This document shows, in pieces, positions 16,392 to 17,982 of a DNA stretch of 17,982 nt (positions are counted from its first letter, which is position 1; every line of letters starts with the position of its first letter). Source of the stretch: Parachlamydiaceae bacterium (GTDB taxonomy: Bacteria; Chlamydiota; Chlamydiia; Chlamydiales; Parachlamydiaceae). The stretch covers positions 1 to 17,982 of the forward strand of contig JACDGH010000020.1 in NCBI GenBank assembly GCA_013815395.1, read 5' to 3'. The notes below the pieces were generated by a model that was given only the letters and a program-made list of their open reading frames with translations, searched no databases and had not been told where the DNA came from. The translations under genes and the position numbers were made by a program.

Positions 16392-17018
16392 CTACTTACT
16401 TTCTGAAATACTACACTTATCTTCCTTCATCACTTGATTTATAATACGATCTAGTTCTATGTCTACAATACTATTGAAGCGGTTGAATAAAATATTTTGT
16501 AATTGTTCTTCATAGTTAACAAAATTCTGCTGCAGCACAGTCCTACCTTTAATATCTATAATTTTTCCCTTTTTAGATTTATCTTCTGAAATTTTAAGAG
16601 CATATTCCTCTGAGACATCTAAAAGTAATATTTGGAAAATTTTTAAAATACACTCTGCTTTCAATTGATTTAATATTTTCTCTGCAGCTTTAGCTTGAAT
16701 TTTTACTTGTATTTCAGACTTAAAAAACCCATTAGTTATATTGCTAACGCGTTCTGAAATATCTAATTTTTTCAATACTTTTTTTGGTATATTTGTTTTA
16801 CTTGTTTCCAAGATACATTGTGCCAAATTCCATCTATGGGGATAATCCTTAGCCCAACTCCTAGGGCTACTCATCGAAGCCATTATAGTTTTAACCTTTT
16901 CGTAAGCATCGAAGCTCGCAGGCGAAACCATTACAGTTTCAGCCTTATCTTTGGCTTCAAAGCTTGTTGGTAAAGTCAATAATTCTTTTATTGATGAAGG
17001 TTGAATTGATAAGAACAT
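16392..17018 (-). CDS. Hypothetical protein, divergent paralog C with N-terminal internal repeat
   Basis: Unrecognised 208-residue protein. Its C-terminal two thirds are related to members A and B: YPHRWNLAQCI (59-69) corresponds to YPNKWRLAECM, SEIQVKIQ (101-108) to the VQFSVE.Q region, and KKGKIIDIKGRTVLQQ (149-164) to the KGKILKI..RG.IQK core. Identity is otherwise low, so it diverged earlier than the A/B split. Residues 1-50 have no counterpart in A or B and contain a 16-residue tandem repeat (SFEAKDKAETVM at 19-30 against SFDAYEKVKTIM at 35-46), visible also in the DNA. There is no membrane helix or signal peptide. AGGGA lies a few bases before the ATG. It is the first of the three genes in the direction of transcription. 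Confidence 0.78.
   Translation of the reverse strand: MFLSIQPSSIKELLTLPTSFEAKDKAETVMVSPASFDAYEKVKTIMASMSSPRSWAKDYPHRWNLAQCILETSKTNIPKKVLKKLDISERVSNITNGFFKSEIQVKIQAKAAEKILNQLKAECILKIFQILLLDVSEEYALKISEDKSKKGKIIDIKGRTVLQQNFVNYEEQLQNILFNRFNSIVDIELDRIINQVMKEDKCSISESK
16872..16967 (-). repeat. 48-bp tandem duplication inside paralog C
   Basis: Two adjacent, in-frame, imperfect 48-bp units encode residues 18-33 and 34-49 of paralog C. At the DNA level CATTATAGTTTTA and CATTACAGTTTCA mark equivalent points of the two units. The units have diverged, so the duplication is not recent. Confidence 0.6.
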
Positions 17019-17334
17019 TAATTCCCTACTATTTTTGATTTAAAAAAGATTTCAATTTAGTACATTTTGTAGTCTGAAAGGCTTATAAAATTTCTCACTC
17101 CGAATCTATACCTAAACGCATTCGAAAATCAGATTTTCGAACACGTTTAGGTATATTTCTATCGTACAATTTTAATATTTTTAGCATGCAGATGGTTTAA
17201 ATACAGCACAAATATATAAAGTCAAATAGGTGCCTATTTTATTGCCGATAAAGACCATCCATTTTCCAAGAAGGTTCTTGCCAGCAAAGTGCAATTTGTT
17301 CACAATCGAAGCACCTGACAAAATTTGATGGAAA
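17019..17334. other. 316-bp divergent intergenic region
   Basis: This lies between paralog C (minus) and the membrane protein gene (plus), so it must hold promoters for both. It contains the second inverted repeat (17107-17155). A 16-bp near-palindrome, AAATAGG and CCTATTT around TG (17224-17239), follows an AT-rich TATATAAA (17213-17220) that could be a -10 element for the plus strand; no good -35 is visible. No gene is apparent. Confidence 0.4.
17107..17155. repeat. Inverted repeat, copy 2 of the palindromic element
   Basis: Arms at 17107-17130 and 17132-17155 are 24 nt each, identical at 22 positions, with a 1-nt centre. The arm consensus TATACCTAAACGCATTCG plus AAAATC is the same as that of the element at 14828-14900. 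It sits between two divergent genes, so a terminator role does not suit this copy. No target-site duplication is obvious. Confidence 0.75.
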
Positions 17335-17982
17335 ATGATGCGTGGGAGAATTATCAGTGTATTCTTGATCTGTTTATTAGTGGTGGGCTTTTTTGCTCAA
17401 GGATTCTTTGTATCTACAGTTTTTCAATGGTACCTGAAAGGATACTGTTCACAATGCCTTGATGGACAACTCTCATACGAATCACTAAATCATGAAAATG
17501 GCATTTGGACTCTTAAACAACCTATTTTCATAAGCGGCCCTGATTTGCAAGAAGGTGGCCATCATGTTCGCGCTGATTTTGCGACGATTACTGTAAATCT
17601 TTCATGGCTTGAACGGCGCATCGATTTAAATCTTGCGCTAATAAATCCACAGATAGAAGTTGGTATCGGTGCCGCTGAGCTAAAGCGTATCCTCAACTTA
17701 CCTTCGCAAGAGAATAGCCTATTTTCAATCCATAGCCAATTAACTATTCACAAGGGTTCTCTATTCCTGTCTAAGGCTATAGCAGACAACTCCAAGGCTC
17801 CTATTTACTTCAGTGTCGATCTGACTAGTAAAGAGACTAATGCCGGCTGCCTTTCTATTTGGCTTAACGAACAAGCTTATGCCAAAAATATCAAAAACTT
17901 AGAAGTGATATTTTCTCAACTGCAATCTGAAGCCTCACAAGTGATCATACATGCTAATGAGGTTAGCTGCCAAGAACTGATG
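17335..17982 (+). CDS. Membrane-anchored protein, possible AsmA/TamB-like N-terminus (3'-partial)
   Basis: An open frame runs from the ATG at 17335 to the window end without a stop, giving at least 216 residues. An in-frame TGA at 17326 limits the start to the ATG pair at 17335 and 17338; the ribosome site is weak. A single hydrophobic helix (about 6-30, IISVFLICLLVVGFFAQGFF) follows MMRGR and would act as an uncleaved anchor. After it come beta-rich segments such as ADFATITVNLSWLERRIDL and LALINPQIEVGIG. Short strands followed by a proline-containing 'NPQIEV' step recall AsmA/TamB-type lipid-transport proteins, which start in just this way. The family call rests on pattern only, and a lineage-specific membrane protein remains possible. 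It is transcribed away from the paralog cluster. Confidence 0.6.
   Translation, partial: MMRGRIISVFLICLLVVGFFAQGFFVSTVFQWYLKGYCSQCLDGQLSYESLNHENGIWTLKQPIFISGPDLQEGGHHVRADFATITVNLSWLERRIDLNLALINPQIEVGIGAAELKRILNLPSQENSLFSIHSQLTIHKGSLFLSKAIADNSKAPIYFSVDLTSKETNAGCLSIWLNEQAYAKNIKNLEVIFSQLQSEASQVIIHANEVSCQELM

Noticed and set aside
14828..17155. CRISPR array or prophage attachment sites
   Set aside because: Only two repeat copies more than 2 kb apart, each itself palindromic, with genes between them. There are no spacers, cas genes, integrase or tRNA gene nearby.
1..17982. tRNA, rRNA or insertion-sequence transposase
   Set aside because: No cloverleaf-like sequence with a conserved T-loop, no rRNA sequence and no transposase-like frame was seen in the intergenic regions.

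Overview
The window looks like chromosome from a member of the Chlamydiae, most likely an environmental (Parachlamydiales-type) lineage. This is inference from gene content: an AT-rich sequence, an nqrB-C-D-E cluster without nqrA or nqrF beside it, and an OppA-OppB-OppC trio without ATPase genes. Both layouts match what I recall of chlamydial genomes, but no 16S or tRNA gene is present to confirm it.

Layout. (1) Positions 1-4985, plus strand: a peptide-type ABC importer operon with a substrate-binding protein (probably cut by the window start), an OppB/YejB-type permease and an OppC/YejE-type permease. Both permeases carry unusually large insertions after the first membrane helix. (2) About 5010-5146: a 130-bp nested imperfect palindrome between two converging operons. 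It ends in six T on the minus strand and probably terminates the fad operon. (3) 5187-10404, minus strand: a tightly overlapping operon fadD-fadI-fadJ for fatty acid activation and beta-oxidation. No acyl-CoA dehydrogenase gene is in the window. (4) 10729-14614, minus strand: nqrB, nqrC, nqrD and nqrE, membrane and FMN-carrying subunits of the Na+-pumping NADH:quinone oxidoreductase, with a candidate promoter ahead of nqrB. (5) 14827-17155: three minus-strand genes of unknown function that form one paralogous family. They are bracketed by two copies of a related inverted repeat whose four arms share a ~24-nt consensus. (6) 17335 to the window end, plus strand: the start of a membrane-anchored protein resembling the N-terminus of AsmA/TamB-like proteins.

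Functionally, the fad enzymes would turn fatty acids into acetyl-CoA and NADH, Nqr would oxidise NADH and build a sodium gradient, and the importer would bring in peptides. All of this fits an intracellular bacterium living on host nutrients. The least explained part is the three-gene paralogous cluster and its flanking palindromes.
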